Of a DNA stretch of 51,142 nucleotides, positions 1 to 8,217 are shown one piece after another. This DNA is from an uncultured Mucilaginibacter sp. (lineage in GTDB: Bacteria > Bacteroidota > Bacteroidia > Sphingobacteriales > Sphingobacteriaceae), in NCBI RefSeq assembly GCF_937859865.1, contig NZ_CALMAT010000033.1, positions 2,789-53,930 on the forward strand, in the 5' to 3' direction. The stretch's first letter is position 1; every line of letters starts with the position of its first letter. Made by a program: the position numbers and the translations under genes. The notes beneath the pieces are model-generated. The model was given only the letters and a program-made list of their open reading frames with translations, did not search any database and had not been told where the DNA came from.

Positions 1-1
1 G

Positions 2-673
2 GCCGAGGACCTGTTAAAATACGTGATAAAAGAAGCATTGGCCAAAAACGCCGACGATCTGGAGTTTTTAGCGCAGCGTTTGGCCGAAGAAGAAAAGCAA
101 AAACCGCAGCAGGAACGCCAGGAATTGGGCTTGCTGGAAAAACTGAACTTTTGTTTGGAAAATGATTTTGAACGTTTGACTTACACCGAAGCGATTGAGA
201 TTTTAAAAGAATCAACCCCGAACAAAAAGAAGAAATTTACTTATTTGATTGAAGGCTGGGGCGCGGACCTGCAATCGGAACACGAACGTTTTTTGGTAGA
301 AAAGCATTTTAAAAAACCGGTTATTTTAACGGATTATCCGGCGGCAATCAAAGCATTTTACATGCGCCAAAACGAACCGGATGTCGAAGGACGAAAAACA
401 GTTAGGGCGATGGATATTTTATTTCCGGGCATTGGCGAAATGGTTGGCGGAAGCCAGCGGGAAGAACGTTTGGACAAATTAACACAGCGCATGGACGAAA
501 TGAACATCTCAAAAGAAGAATTGGATTGGTATTTGGATACACGCCGTTTTGGTGCCTGCGAACATGCCGGTTTTGGTTTAGGTTTCGAGCGTTTGGTGCT
601 TTTTGTAACCGGTATGACAAACATTCGTGATGTAATTCCTTTTCCAAGGTTTCCAAAAAACGCGGAGTTTTAG
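2..673 (+). CDS. asnS: Asparaginyl-tRNA synthetase, 3' part (5' end outside window)
   Basis: C-terminal 223 residues of a class II asparaginyl-tRNA synthetase, which charges tRNA-Asn with asparagine in the cytoplasm. The frame is open to the window edge, so the gene is cut by the window and not broken. Visible signatures are the [10 protein letters not shown] segment of the catalytic core, [18 protein letters not shown] (class II motif 3 with its arginine) and the family's C-terminal [11 protein letters not shown]. The stop is TAG at 671-673. The codons at 23-38 carry the 12-base core of the dispersed motif described below (read as VIKEAL). Identification is firm because the motif 3 region is nearly invariant; AspS would lack this ending. 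Confidence 0.96.
   Translation, partial: AEDLLKYVIKEALAKNADDLEFLAQRLAEEEKQKPQQERQELGLLEKLNFCLENDFERLTYTEAIEILKESTPNKKKKFTYLIEGWGADLQSEHERFLVEKHFKKPVILTDYPAAIKAFYMRQNEPDVEGRKTVRAMDILFPGIGEMVGGSQREERLDKLTQRMDEMNISKEELDWYLDTRRFGACEHAGFGLGFERLVLFVTGMTNIRDVIPFPRFPKNAEF
22..39 (+). repeat. Dispersed-motif core inside asnS
   Basis: GTGATAAAAGAAGCATT matches the right half of intergenic copies such as 10705-10729 over 16-17 bases. It is read as V-I-K-E-A-L within asnS. The AT-rich left part of the motif is not preserved, so it is a core-only match. Confidence 0.5.
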
Positions 674-709
674 GCGAGGTGAAAGGTTGAGGGTAGAAAA
701 AGCGGTAGA

Positions 710-1228
710 ATGAATCCAGAAATCAGCATTCGAAGAATAGAACCGGAAGAAGCGGCGCACTTCGCTAAGTTTAGCTCCGAGTTGTTTGCTGAAACTTTTG
801 CTGAATTTAACGATCCGCAGGATATGGAAACTTATTTGACGGAAGCTTTCAACCTAAAAAAAATCGAGGAAGAATTAAGCACTTCGAACATATACTGTTT
901 TTATGCCATTAAAAACAGTATGCCGGTTGGTTGTATCAAAGTGATTATTGCTGATGCTTCTTTTACCGGCATAAAATTGGTAGAAATTTCGCGTTTGTAT
1001 GTTTCAAAAGCATATCACAGTCAAAAAATTGGCGCGGCTTTAATGGCTTTTGCTGTTGATTTCGCCGTAAAAAACCAGGCTCAAAAATTGTGGCTGGGCG
1101 TTTGGGAACACAACCAAAAAGCCATTGATTTTTATTTAAAATGGGGATTTGCAAAAACCGGTGCCCATGATTTTAAGTTGGGAAACGATGTGCAGCAAGA
1201 CTGGCTGATGGAGAAAACTTTGAGTTGA
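710..1228 (+). CDS. GNAT family N-acetyltransferase
   Basis: A 172-residue GCN5-related acetyltransferase; the substrate cannot be read from sequence. The strand-4/P-loop region EISRLYVSKAYHSQKIGAAL (about residues 92-111) gives the acetyl-CoA pyrophosphate-binding QKIGAA. The second half (LWLGVWEHNQKAIDFYLKWGF, about 127-147) is the classic GNAT motif B, with Trp/Asn and the Y-x-K-x-GF ending. It starts with ATG 37 bp after asnS, so it may be co-transcribed, and it is followed closely by a convergent gene. Unusually, two copies of the dispersed DNA motif lie within the reading frame (892-921 and 954-978), encoding residues 61-70 and 82-90. The protein still aligns to the family pattern without an obvious insertion. 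Confidence 0.9.
   Translation: MNPEISIRRIEPEEAAHFAKFSSELFAETFAEFNDPQDMETYLTEAFNLKKIEEELSTSNIYCFYAIKNSMPVGCIKVIIADASFTGIKLVEISRLYVSKAYHSQKIGAALMAFAVDFAVKNQAQKLWLGVWEHNQKAIDFYLKWGFAKTGAHDFKLGNDVQQDWLMEKTLS
892..921. repeat. Palindromic ACAGTAT-subtype motif inside GNAT gene
   Basis: Perfect 12-bp inverted repeat, ATACTGTTTTTA and TAAAAACAGTAT, around a six-base centre TGCCAT. It matches the intergenic hairpin at 28945-28974 at 28 of 30 bases, differing only in two centre bases. It is translated as IYCFYAIKNS. Confidence 0.85.
954..978 (-). repeat. GAAGCAT-subtype motif inside GNAT gene, antisense
   Basis: The reverse complement is identical at all 25 positions to the intergenic copy at 2353-2377. 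In the gene it lies antisense and is read as DASFTGIKL. It is a complete motif, AT-rich left part included. Confidence 0.88.
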
Positions 1229-1232
1229 AAAA

Positions 1233-2183
1233 TTACTTTTCTTCTTTGTAATCTTTGTGCAGCACCAAAAAACTGGCGCGTTCTTCTTTGTGAAAAGGCA
1301 CGTCCCAATTTCCCTGGTAACTAATTTTGGTTGGCAACAATTCTCCACCAAAATGGTTGAGTTCGATGTCCATTTGCACGTTAAAATCCATCACAAAGTT
1401 TTTGAATTTCATGTCCACGTACCGGCCTAAAATCTGGAAATCGCGCCGGTCAAAAATCGTGGTCAGTTCCTTAATCATCACTTCATCTTTCTGGTCGTCT
1501 CTCAGGTTTGCCTTTTGGATGATTTTGAAACGGTAAACCGGGATCGAATCCAAATAAGTGCCGCGTGCAAACTCGTAGCGGTAATAAGGCTTCATTTCGG
1601 GCGAAAAGATTTCGGTTTTTTTGCTGATAAAAGGGATGCCGCTTACCGGCCTTCCCGGACTAAAAATCAACGTTTTTAGCTTACTTTTATACGATTCATT
1701 TTTCCCGCCAGCGTTTTGCGAATCGCCGCCTTTTACAAAATCGGTGTTGTAGGCATTCATAAAAATGTAATCAAACATTTCTGTGGTGTACAACTCGTAT
1801 TTGCCGTTGCGCTTGTATATTTTACCACTGTCGGCCTTGGCCAAATATTGGATTTTGTGTCCCGAAGTTGTATTGCTGTGCTTCAGTTTCCGGTAGATTT
1901 TACCTTCAACCTTGTCATTTTTATCATACGTGTAAACTCGGTTTTCGGCGGTAAAAGCATACTTTTTCATGTTGCGGAAAGCTTCATAAAAGCTGGTATC
2001 GCGCAAAATCTGGTCAATAAAATCCTGCACATACAAACCGCCTCTTGCCCGGATATTTGCAACGGCCGAATCTACCACAACCGTTTGTAAACTATCGGGG
2101 TTAAACCTGTTGATCTTTTGGGAGAACGAGCCTGAAAAGCACAACGACAGCAGCAACAGCACAAAAGCTTTTTTCATCTTCAA
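1233..2183 (-). CDS. Secreted protein of unknown function
   Basis: A 316-residue protein with a clear Sec signal peptide (MKMKKAFVLLLLSLCFSGSFSQ, cleavage near residue 22), so it is exported to the periplasm or outer membrane. The mature part alternates charged and aromatic residues (FYEAFRNMKKYAF, ELYTTEMFDYIF, YYRYEFARGTY, VDMKFKNFVMDFNVQMDIELNHFGGELLPTKISYQG) and reads as beta-rich, perhaps a carrier- or barrel-like fold resembling parts of the Bacteroidota outer-membrane DUF5686-type proteins. That resemblance is weak and I do not assign a function. There is no lipobox and no catalytic motif I recognise. It runs convergent to the GNAT gene with only 4 bp between the stops. The opposite end faces a long inverted repeat at 2253-2352. 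Confidence 0.85.
   Translation of the reverse strand: MKMKKAFVLLLLSLCFSGSFSQKINRFNPDSLQTVVVDSAVANIRARGGLYVQDFIDQILRDTSFYEAFRNMKKYAFTAENRVYTYDKNDKVEGKIYRKLKHSNTTSGHKIQYLAKADSGKIYKRNGKYELYTTEMFDYIFMNAYNTDFVKGGDSQNAGGKNESYKSKLKTLIFSPGRPVSGIPFISKKTEIFSPEMKPYYRYEFARGTYLDSIPVYRFKIIQKANLRDDQKDEVMIKELTTIFDRRDFQILGRYVDMKFKNFVMDFNVQMDIELNHFGGELLPTKISYQGNWDVPFHKEERASFLVLHKDYKEEK
1938..1953 (+). repeat. Short variant of the motif inside a CDS
   Basis: GGCGGTAAAAGCAT lacks the three-base GAA of the core. It lies within the secreted-protein gene and may be coincidental. Confidence 0.2.
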
Positions 2184-2252
2184 TTCAATAGTGGCTGTAA
2201 AAGTAAAGGATTTAAACAGAAATAGGGTTCGACAAGGCTCAAGAAGACAAGT

Positions 2253-2352
2253 GGTATTGTCATTTCGAAACGTAGTGAGAAATCTTCTTCAAAGCGATTA
2301 AGCTTGTAAACTTGGAAAGAAGATTTCTCCCTTCGGTCGAAAGGACAATACC
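2253..2352. repeat. Long imperfect inverted repeat, GTCATTTCGAA type
   Basis: The left arm 2253-2289 (GGTATTGTCATTTCGAAACG, then GTGAGAAATCTTCTT) pairs with the right arm 2317-2352 (AAGAAGATTTCTCCCTTCGG, then AAAGGACAATACC), giving a hairpin of about 35 bp per arm. The right arm abuts a copy of the 25-bp motif at 2353-2377. It lies between the secreted-protein start and the amidohydrolase stop, where a bidirectional or antisense terminator could act. A related element is at 23916-24033. Confidence 0.8.
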
Positions 2353-2377
2353 AATTTTATGCCGGTAAAAGAAGCAT
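2353..2377 (+). repeat. Single dispersed motif, GAAGCAT subtype
   Basis: Full-length copy: AATTTTA, TGCCGG, then TAAAAGAAGCAT. It ends exactly on the first base of the downstream amidohydrolase stop codon complement and is identical over 25 bases to the copy inside the GNAT gene. Confidence 0.85.
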
Positions 2378-3561
2378 CAGTTGCCCAGTTCTTTCAAAGC
2401 CATATACGCCATCAAACCTGTGCTTAATTCTAAGGCACTTTCGTCCACATCAAAAGTTGGTGTGTGGACGGAAGAAGTGATGCCGCGTTCTTCATTCCGC
2501 GTTCCTAAACGATAAAAGCAGGCATCGGCAACTTGCGAATAATAGGCGAAATCTTCGGCAGCCATCCAGATATCCAAATCCAAAACGTTTTCTTTTCCCA
2601 AATAATCTTCGGCAAAACCACGTATACGGGCCGTCAGTTTTTCTTCGTTGATTAAAAATGGATAACCTTTCCTGATCTCAAAATCACAGCTTCCGCCCAT
2701 GCTTTCGGCCATGCCTTCGGCCATTTTTTTCATTTTGATATGTGCTTCTTCACGCCATTTTTCATCCATGGTTCGGAAAGTCCCTTCCAGGTAAACTTCG
2801 TTCGGGATAACGTTTGTTGCACCGTTTGCAATTACTTTCCCAAAAGATAAAACCGAAGGCGATTTCGGATCGGCAAAACGGCTAACCACTTGTTGCAAAG
2901 CGGTTAAAATATGTGCGGTAATAATGACAGGATCAATATTTTGCTGCGGCTGCGCACCGTGTCCGCCTTTTCCTTTCACGGTAACATACAATTCATCGGT
3001 AGAAGCCATGTATTTTCCGGAACGAAAACCTACTTTTCCGGCATCAATCAAAGGCATTACATGCTGCCCGATAACGGCTTGTGGTTTCGGGTTTTCCAGC
3101 ACGCCTTCTTTAATCATCAAACTGGCACCGCCGGGCAATTTTTCTTCCGCAGGCTGAAAAATAAACTTGACCGTTCCGCCAAATTCACTTTTGATTTGGT
3201 TTAAAATTTGTGCCGTTCCCAATAATGACGACGTATGCACATCGTGTCCGCAAGCATGCATTACGCCCGGGTTTTGCGATTTATAAGGAACATCGTTTGC
3301 TTCAACAATGGGCAAAGCATCCATATCGCCGCGCAAAGCAACTACTTTTTCAGAAGGTTTTTCGCCTTTTAACAAAGCAACTAAACCGTTTCCAGCCATT
3401 CTTTCAAAAGAAATCCCAAGCTTTTTTAATTTAGAAGCAACAAACTGATAAGTATTTTCTTCGTGAAAAGACAGCTCAGGATTTTGGTGCAAATGCCTGC
3501 GGTTAGCAATTACTTCCTGATGAATATTTTGGGCAAGTTCCTGTATTTTAATTTTTATCAT
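2377..3561 (-). CDS. M20 family amidohydrolase (N-acyl-amino acid / hippurate hydrolase type)
   Basis: A 394-residue zinc amidohydrolase of the M20D subfamily, cytoplasmic (no signal peptide), likely removing an acyl or acetyl group from an amino acid or peptide. Visible features are the N-terminal RRHLHQNPELSFHE (about 21-34), GDMDALPI (78-85) with the metal-site Asp, HACGHDVHT (102-110) with Cys/His ligands, the catalytic FQPAEE glutamate pair (about 134-139), a dimerisation domain with VKGKGGHGAQP, and a C-terminal HTPTFDVDE carrying the last His ligand. Length is normal. Its start overlaps the 3' end of the SPOR gene by 14 bp, so the two are translationally coupled. The exact substrate is undetermined. 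Confidence 0.93.
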   Translation of the reverse strand: MIKIKIQELAQNIHQEVIANRRHLHQNPELSFHEENTYQFVASKLKKLGISFERMAGNGLVALLKGEKPSEKVVALRGDMDALPIVEANDVPYKSQNPGVMHACGHDVHTSSLLGTAQILNQIKSEFGGTVKFIFQPAEEKLPGGASLMIKEGVLENPKPQAVIGQHVMPLIDAGKVGFRSGKYMASTDELYVTVKGKGGHGAQPQQNIDPVIITAHILTALQQVVSRFADPKSPSVLSFGKVIANGATNVIPNEVYLEGTFRTMDEKWREEAHIKMKKMAEGMAESMGGSCDFEIRKGYPFLINEEKLTARIRGFAEDYLGKENVLDLDIWMAAEDFAYYSQVADACFYRLGTRNEERGITSSVHTPTFDVDESALELSTGLMAYMALKELGN

Positions 3562-4030
3562 CGGGCGTGGTATCCAGTTTTAGCGGGTTGATTTTTTCGG
3601 AAACCAGAAACAAAGTTGGAAACTGTGTCCGCAAATCGTGCATCAGTTTTTGTGCCTCTAACCTCGAACGGAAATCGCCGGCCTTGATCTTATAATTTGG
3701 TTCCTGGTAAACGATATAAGTCCTTAAATCAGGGTACATTTGATTAAAAGCCGCTTGTTTAGCGTAGATTTCGTTCCGGTCAGAACTGATAAAAAACTGA
3801 ACGCGGAAACCATAAGCAGCACCATTTACCGTTTTTCCTGCGGGAGATTTCGTAGCCAGCAAACGGTGCGCAATCAAGGTATCAATCCGCGGGTCTTTAA
3901 TCACTTCAACCTCACCGCGTGTTTGTGTTTGTGCCGAAGAAATTTCAGCACAAAAAAGTACCGATAAAAAAAGCATCCAGGCCAATAACAGCCGGATGCT
4001 TTTTTTAGCACATAAATTTAAGTGAGCCAT
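3548..4030 (-). CDS. SPOR-domain secreted protein
   Basis: A 160-residue exported protein with a hydrophobic N-terminal segment (KKSIRLLLAWMLFLSVLFCAEISSAQ) and a C-terminal SPOR-like domain of about 70 residues (YGFRVQFFISSDRNEIYAKQ through YIVYQEPNYKIKAGDFRSRLEAQKLMHDL). SPOR domains bind denuded peptidoglycan, typically at division sites. The pattern of a GF-V/I-QF strand, then Y-KI-AGDF-SR-EA, is the family hallmark. The signal-peptide region is encoded by a 14-bp inverted repeat that is a variant of the dispersed motif, so the true start may have shifted; an internal Met at about residue 19 is possible. It overlaps the downstream amidohydrolase and lies 28 bp after secA's stop, on the same strand. 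Confidence 0.87.
   Translation of the reverse strand: MAHLNLCAKKSIRLLLAWMLFLSVLFCAEISSAQTQTRGEVEVIKDPRIDTLIAHRLLATKSPAGKTVNGAAYGFRVQFFISSDRNEIYAKQAAFNQMYPDLRTYIVYQEPNYKIKAGDFRSRLEAQKLMHDLRTQFPTLFLVSEKINPLKLDTTPDDKN
3965..4007. repeat. Inverted motif pair in the 5' end of the SPOR gene
   Basis: TAAAAAAAGCATCC (3965-3978) and its exact complement GGATGCTTTTTTTA (3994-4007) form a 14-bp stem with a 15-base loop. Right of it, GCACATAAATTT (to 4018) resembles the AT-rich flank of motif copies such as 37387-37410. It encodes part of the signal peptide. Confidence 0.65.
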
Positions 4031-4058
4031 GTGTGGTTAGGTTTTGTTTGGAAAGCCA

Positions 4059-7000
4059 TTAGGCCATGCCAACACCATGACAATTTTTATATTTTTTGCC
4101 GCTTCCGCAAGGGCAAGGATCGTTACGGCCAATCTTTTGCTCTACTTTAACCGGCGTTGGTTTTTGCAGTTCGCGCGTGTCTTCGTCCGGCACGCCGTTG
4201 GTTTCGTGAACCAATTGCGGTTTGGTGGTACGCATTTGGCGCAAATCCAATTTTGGTTCCGGCCTTGCTTCGCGGATTTCTTCCGGTTGTTGCTGAACCG
4301 GAATGCCTCCCTTAAACAAGAAACTTACAATTTCTTTGTTAACGTTAGAAAGCATCTGACGGAACAACTCAAACGCTTCAAACTTGTAAACCAACAACGG
4401 GTCTTTTTGCTCGTAAACTGCGTTTTGTACCGATTGCTTCAGCTCGTCCATTTCGCGCAAATGCTCTTTCCAAGCATCGTCAATAAAGGTTAAAACCACG
4501 TTTTTCTCGAACGATTTAACCACTTCATGCCCTTCATTTTCCACCGCTTTTTGCAATGGAACGGCGATTTGGATACCGTGAACGCCATCAGTAAACGGAA
4601 CAATGATATTTTCGATCATGTTACCGCGCGTATCGTAAACGTCTTTTAAAACCGGATAAGCTTGTTTGGCTATCGCTTCTGATTTGCGTTTGTAATATTC
4701 GTTAATTTCGTGGAAAGCAGTTTCTACCAAAACAGGCGTTGTTTTAGCTGCGAAATCATCATGGGTGATTGCAGTATCTACCGAAAACAAACGAATCATT
4801 TCCAGTTGGAAACCTTCGTAGTTGTTCGCGTCTTTAAATTCGGTAACTACATCTTCTGTTACATCAAAAATGGTATTGTTTAAATCCACATCCAACCGTT
4901 CGCCAAACAAAGCATTTTTACGGCGTGTATAAATGACGGTACGCTGCGAGTTCATCACGTCATCGTATTCCAACAAACGCTTACGGATGCCAAAGTTGTT
5001 CTCTTCTACTTTTTTCTGCGCACGTTCAATGGATTTAGTGATCATGGAATGCTGAATTACTTCACCATCTTCAATTCCCATCCGAACCATCAGGCCAGAA
5101 ATTCGCTCTGAACCGAATAAACGCATCAAATCATCTTCCAGCGATACAAAAAACTGGGAAGAACCCGGATCGCCCTGACGACCGGAACGACCGCGCAATT
5201 GCCTGTCAACCCGGCGGGATTCATGGCGTTCTGTACCCACAATGGCCAAACCGCCAACTTCTTTTACGCCTTCGCCCAGTTTAATATCCGTACCGCGGCC
5301 AGCCATGTTGGTGGCAATCGTAACGGTGCTTCTTTTACCTGCCTCGGCTACAATTTCCGCTTCCCGTTGGTGCATTTTTGCGTTCAAAACATTGTGTTTG
5401 ATACCGCGCAGTTTCAACATCCGGCTTAACAATTCAGAAATTTCTACCGAAGTTGTACCCACCAAAACCGGCCTTCCAGCTTGAGTTAAATTCACAATTT
5501 CATCAGCAACGGCGTTGTATTTTTCGCGCATCGTGCGATACACCAAATCCTGACGGTCTTCCCGACTTGCAGGTGTATTGGTAGGAATTTCAACTACATC
5601 CAACTTGTAAATTTCCCAGAATTCACCAGCTTCTGTAACGGCAGTACCCGTCATACCGCACAATTTGTGGTACATCCGGAAGTAGTTTTGCAGCGTAACG
5701 GTAGCAAAAGTTTGCGAAGCATCTTCCACTTTCACGTTTTCTTTGGCTTCGATAGCTTGGTGCAAACCATCCGAATAACGACGGCCATCCAGCACACGGC
5801 CGGTTTGCTCATCTACAATTTTTACTTTGCCATCGTCCAGAATGTATTCGGTATCACGCTCAAACAAAGTATAAGCTTTAAGCAATTGATTGACCGAATG
5901 GATACGTTCTGATTTGATGGAGAAATCTCGCATCAGCTCATCTTTTTTCGCTACTTTTTCTTCGCCGGATAAGCTTGATTTTTCGATTTCGGCAACTTCT
6001 GTCCCTACGTCCGGCATCACAAAAAAGTGTGGGTCTTCGCCGGAAGTGGTAATCAGTTCGATACCTTTTTCCGTCAGTTCTACCTGGTTGTTTTTCTCGT
6101 CAATTACAAAAAACAGCTCGGTATCTACATGCGGCATTTCTTTATTCTGGTCCTGCATGTAGTAGTTTTCGGTTTTGTTAAGCACTGTTTTAATGCCTTG
6201 CTCACTCAAAAACTTAATCAACGCTTTGCTTTTTGGCAAACCACGATGGGCGCGCAACAAGGCCAAACCACCTTCGTCCACACCGGTTTTGCCTTCGGCA
6301 ATTTGCTTTTTAGCTTCGTTTAATTTAGTATTTACCAGGCTTTTTTGTGCATTTACCAAACGTTCAATGCGAGGTTTCAGCTCATAAAATTCGTGTTCGT
6401 CGCCACGCGGAATCGGGCCGGAAATAATCAACGGCGTACGGGCATCATCAATCAAAACCGAATCCACCTCATCCACCATGGCATAATGCAATTTGCGCTG
6501 CACCAATTCTTCCGGGCTGCGTGTCATATTGTCACGCAAATAGTCAAAACCAAACTCATTGTTTGTACCGAAGGTAATATCGGCCAGGTAAGCATTGCGG
6601 CGTTCTTCCGAATTCGGTTCGTGCCGGTCAATACAATCTACCGATAAACCATGAAACTCGTACAACGGCCCCATCCATTCGCTATCGCGGCGAGCCAGGT
6701 AATCGTTTACCGTTACAATATGTACACCTTGTCCGGCCAATGCGTTTAAGTAAGCCGGCAAGGTAGCAACTAAGGTTTTACCCTCACCTGTTGCCATTTC
6801 GGCAATTTTTCCCTCATGTAAAACGATACCGCCAATCAATTGCACATCGTAATGTACCATATTCCAGGTAACTTCATTTCCGGCGGCCATCCAGGTATTA
6901 TGGTGGATTGCTTTATTGCCCGAAACCACAACATTCTTTTTAAAAGCCGCCAGTTCCTGGTCAAAATCTGTTGCGGTAACTTCCAGTGTTTTGTTGTTGG

Positions 7001-7367
7001 CCAGGCGGCGCGCGGTTTCTTTTACCACGGCAAAAGCTTCCGGCAAAATTTCCATCAAAACCACTTCCAGTTCTTTGTTACGGTCTTTTTCCAGCTTGTC
7101 AATCTCTGTGTAAAGTTCTACTTTGCGGTTCACTTCTAAAGACAGATCGTTTTCTGCTTCGTCTTTAGCGGCTTTTATTTGCGCGTCTGTTTTTTCTAGG
7201 GCAGATGCAATGCGTGCTTTAAAATCTAAAGTTTTGGCGCGCAGTTCATCATTGCTGATCTGTTCCAGCTTTGCAAACTCTGCTTTTATTTTTTCTACTA
7301 AAGGCTGTACACCTTTAACATCTCTTTCCGATTTATTGCCGAAAAGTTTACTGATAAATCCCAACAT
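4059..7367 (-). CDS. secA: Preprotein translocase ATPase SecA
   Basis: An 1102-residue SecA, the motor that drives unfolded preproteins through SecYEG at the inner membrane. It carries Walker [12 protein letters not shown] (about 191-201), the DEVD-type Walker B in [20 protein letters not shown], the helicase motif [16 protein letters not shown], and [23 protein letters not shown]. The C-terminal zinc finger is [20 protein letters not shown] (C-x-C-x8-C-H), which binds SecB, ribosomes or phospholipid. The length, longer than E. coli SecA (901), is usual for Bacteroidota, which insert segments around the preprotein-crosslinking domain. The start [13 protein letters not shown] matches the family. 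A 13-base piece of the dispersed motif core is read here in a different frame (AGKRST, 5327-5339). Confidence 0.98.
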   Translation of the reverse strand: MLGFISKLFGNKSERDVKGVQPLVEKIKAEFAKLEQISNDELRAKTLDFKARIASALEKTDAQIKAAKDEAENDLSLEVNRKVELYTEIDKLEKDRNKELEVVLMEILPEAFAVVKETARRLANNKTLEVTATDFDQELAAFKKNVVVSGNKAIHHNTWMAAGNEVTWNMVHYDVQLIGGIVLHEGKIAEMATGEGKTLVATLPAYLNALAGQGVHIVTVNDYLARRDSEWMGPLYEFHGLSVDCIDRHEPNSEERRNAYLADITFGTNNEFGFDYLRDNMTRSPEELVQRKLHYAMVDEVDSVLIDDARTPLIISGPIPRGDEHEFYELKPRIERLVNAQKSLVNTKLNEAKKQIAEGKTGVDEGGLALLRAHRGLPKSKALIKFLSEQGIKTVLNKTENYYMQDQNKEMPHVDTELFFVIDEKNNQVELTEKGIELITTSGEDPHFFVMPDVGTEVAEIEKSSLSGEEKVAKKDELMRDFSIKSERIHSVNQLLKAYTLFERDTEYILDDGKVKIVDEQTGRVLDGRRYSDGLHQAIEAKENVKVEDASQTFATVTLQNYFRMYHKLCGMTGTAVTEAGEFWEIYKLDVVEIPTNTPASREDRQDLVYRTMREKYNAVADEIVNLTQAGRPVLVGTTSVEISELLSRMLKLRGIKHNVLNAKMHQREAEIVAEAGKRSTVTIATNMAGRGTDIKLGEGVKEVGGLAIVGTERHESRRVDRQLRGRSGRQGDPGSSQFFVSLEDDLMRLFGSERISGLMVRMGIEDGEVIQHSMITKSIERAQKKVEENNFGIRKRLLEYDDVMNSQRTVIYTRRKNALFGERLDVDLNNTIFDVTEDVVTEFKDANNYEGFQLEMIRLFSVDTAITHDDFAAKTTPVLVETAFHEINEYYKRKSEAIAKQAYPVLKDVYDTRGNMIENIIVPFTDGVHGIQIAVPLQKAVENEGHEVVKSFEKNVVLTFIDDAWKEHLREMDELKQSVQNAVYEQKDPLLVYKFEAFELFRQMLSNVNKEIVSFLFKGGIPVQQQPEEIREARPEPKLDLRQMRTTKPQLVHETNGVPDEDTRELQKPTPVKVEQKIGRNDPCPCGSGKKYKNCHGVGMA

Positions 7368-7504
7368 GCTGTAATCTTTCTAAGATAAAAAACTCCATTT
7401 GCAACAATTACGCCAGCGGTAACCGAAGCCATAATGGCAGGTAAAATTACGGATTTTGATTGAAAAACCGTATGCTTCAACAGAATAGCCTGGTACGAAT
7501 TGTA

Positions 7505-7528
7505 AATGCTTCTTTTACCACTATTTTT
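7505..7528 (-). repeat. Single dispersed motif, GAAGCAT subtype
   Basis: AATGCTTCTTTTA followed by CCACTATTTTTT, a left-pointing full copy in the 235-bp space between the secA start and the DUF433 gene. No gene was seen in this space. Confidence 0.75.
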
Positions 7529-7589
7529 TTTGCTTTAAGCCGGCTGCGGCGCGATTAGTATAAAGACGAATCTTTGCTGAACATATTAT

Positions 7590-7597
7590 TATATTTG
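7590..7597 (+). promoter_or_regulatory. Candidate Bacteroidota -7 box for the DUF433/DUF5615 pair
   Basis: TATATTTG fits the TANNTTTG consensus of the primary Bacteroidota sigma factor. It ends only 5 bases before the ATG at 7603, so the transcript might be leaderless. No -33 TTG was found at the usual spacing, which keeps this tentative. Confidence 0.3.
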
Positions 7598-7602
7598 TAA
7601 CT

Positions 7603-7845
7603 ATGGAGAAGCTTTCAGATTTTATCAATGTTGATCCAAACATCCAATTTGGAAAACCAGTGTTTAAAGGAACGCGTGTACCTGTGCAAAGCTTGTTTTG
7701 GCATCTGAAAGAAGGAATTTCTATTAATGAATTTTTAGAAGATTTTCCAAGTGTAAGTTTGGAACAGGCAGAAGGTGTGATTGCCTGGGGCGCCAGTCAT
7801 TTTGAATTTCCGGAGAGCATTTTAGATGAAACTATTATTAGATGA
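7603..7845 (+). CDS. DUF433 antitoxin
   Basis: An 80-residue DUF433 protein, the usual antitoxin partner of DUF5615 PIN-like toxins in type II toxin-antitoxin modules. Family features are the start FINVDPNIQFGKPVFKGTRVPVQSLFWHL (about residues 7-35, with GKP-F-GTRVPV diagnostic) and a helix-turn-helix-like half LKEGISINEFLEDFPSVSLEQAEGVIAWG. Such antitoxins bind both their own operator and the toxin. The ATG is preceded by a TATATTTG box. The toxin start codon lies inside the last codons (20-bp overlap), indicating translational coupling. Confidence 0.92.
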   Translation: MEKLSDFINVDPNIQFGKPVFKGTRVPVQSLFWHLKEGISINEFLEDFPSVSLEQAEGVIAWGASHFEFPESILDETIIR

Positions 7846-8167
7846 AAACTTGCCCACAAAGCTAAAATATCGGTTTATTGATCGTGGCTTTGATACCAGG
7901 ACGATCAGAGATATGCAGTGGCTGGGCAAGCAAAATGGGGAATTGCTGAAGCTAATGCTCGATCACAATTTTGCTGCTTTAATTACGATTGATAATAATT
8001 TATCTTCTCAGCAAAACTTTAAAAATTATCCCTTAAAAGTTGTTGTACTTGTTGCGCCTACTAACACTTATCCCAGAATCATGGATTTTTTTGATGCAAT
8101 AGTTGATAAAATCCATGAAGATTTTACTGGCCCGCAAAGTGTTGTTCATCCAAAGTATAAATTGTAA
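7826..8167 (+). CDS. DUF5615 PIN-like toxin
   Basis: A 113-residue DUF5615 protein, a member of the PIN-like nuclease superfamily and the toxin of the pair. The start MKLLLDENLPTKLKYRFIDRGFDTRTIRD shows the D-E-N-L acidic motif (Asp6, Glu7), and LLKLMLDHNFAALITIDNNLSSQQNF carries the later acidic residues (TID-N). The metal-dependent RNase role is inferred from the PIN fold; the target is unknown. It overlaps the antitoxin gene by 20 bp. Both genes look intact, so the module is probably functional. Confidence 0.9.
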   Translation: MKLLLDENLPTKLKYRFIDRGFDTRTIRDMQWLGKQNGELLKLMLDHNFAALITIDNNLSSQQNFKNYPLKVVVLVAPTNTYPRIMDFFDAIVDKIHEDFTGPQSVVHPKYKL

Positions 8168-8204
8168 CACCAACAAAACCATCAACATTTCTACAATCAA
8201 ATTC

Positions 8205-8212
8205 TATCTTTG
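8205..8212 (+). promoter_or_regulatory. Candidate -7 box of purD
   Basis: TATCTTTG fits TANNTTTG and ends 5 bases before the purD ATG at 8218. A matching upstream TTG was not found, so only the -7 element is proposed. Confidence 0.3.
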
Positions 8213-8217
8213 GCTTT

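Noticed and set aside
5199-6647. Several long antisense frames opposite secA
   Set aside because: They mirror the strong codon bias of secA on the other strand; none has a recognisable domain, and secA is certain.
7298-7480. 60-codon minus-strand frame with a hydrophobic stretch upstream of and overlapping secA
   Set aside because: It overlaps the secA coding start by 70 bp in another frame, has no ribosome-binding or family signal, and its second half is simply secA out of frame.
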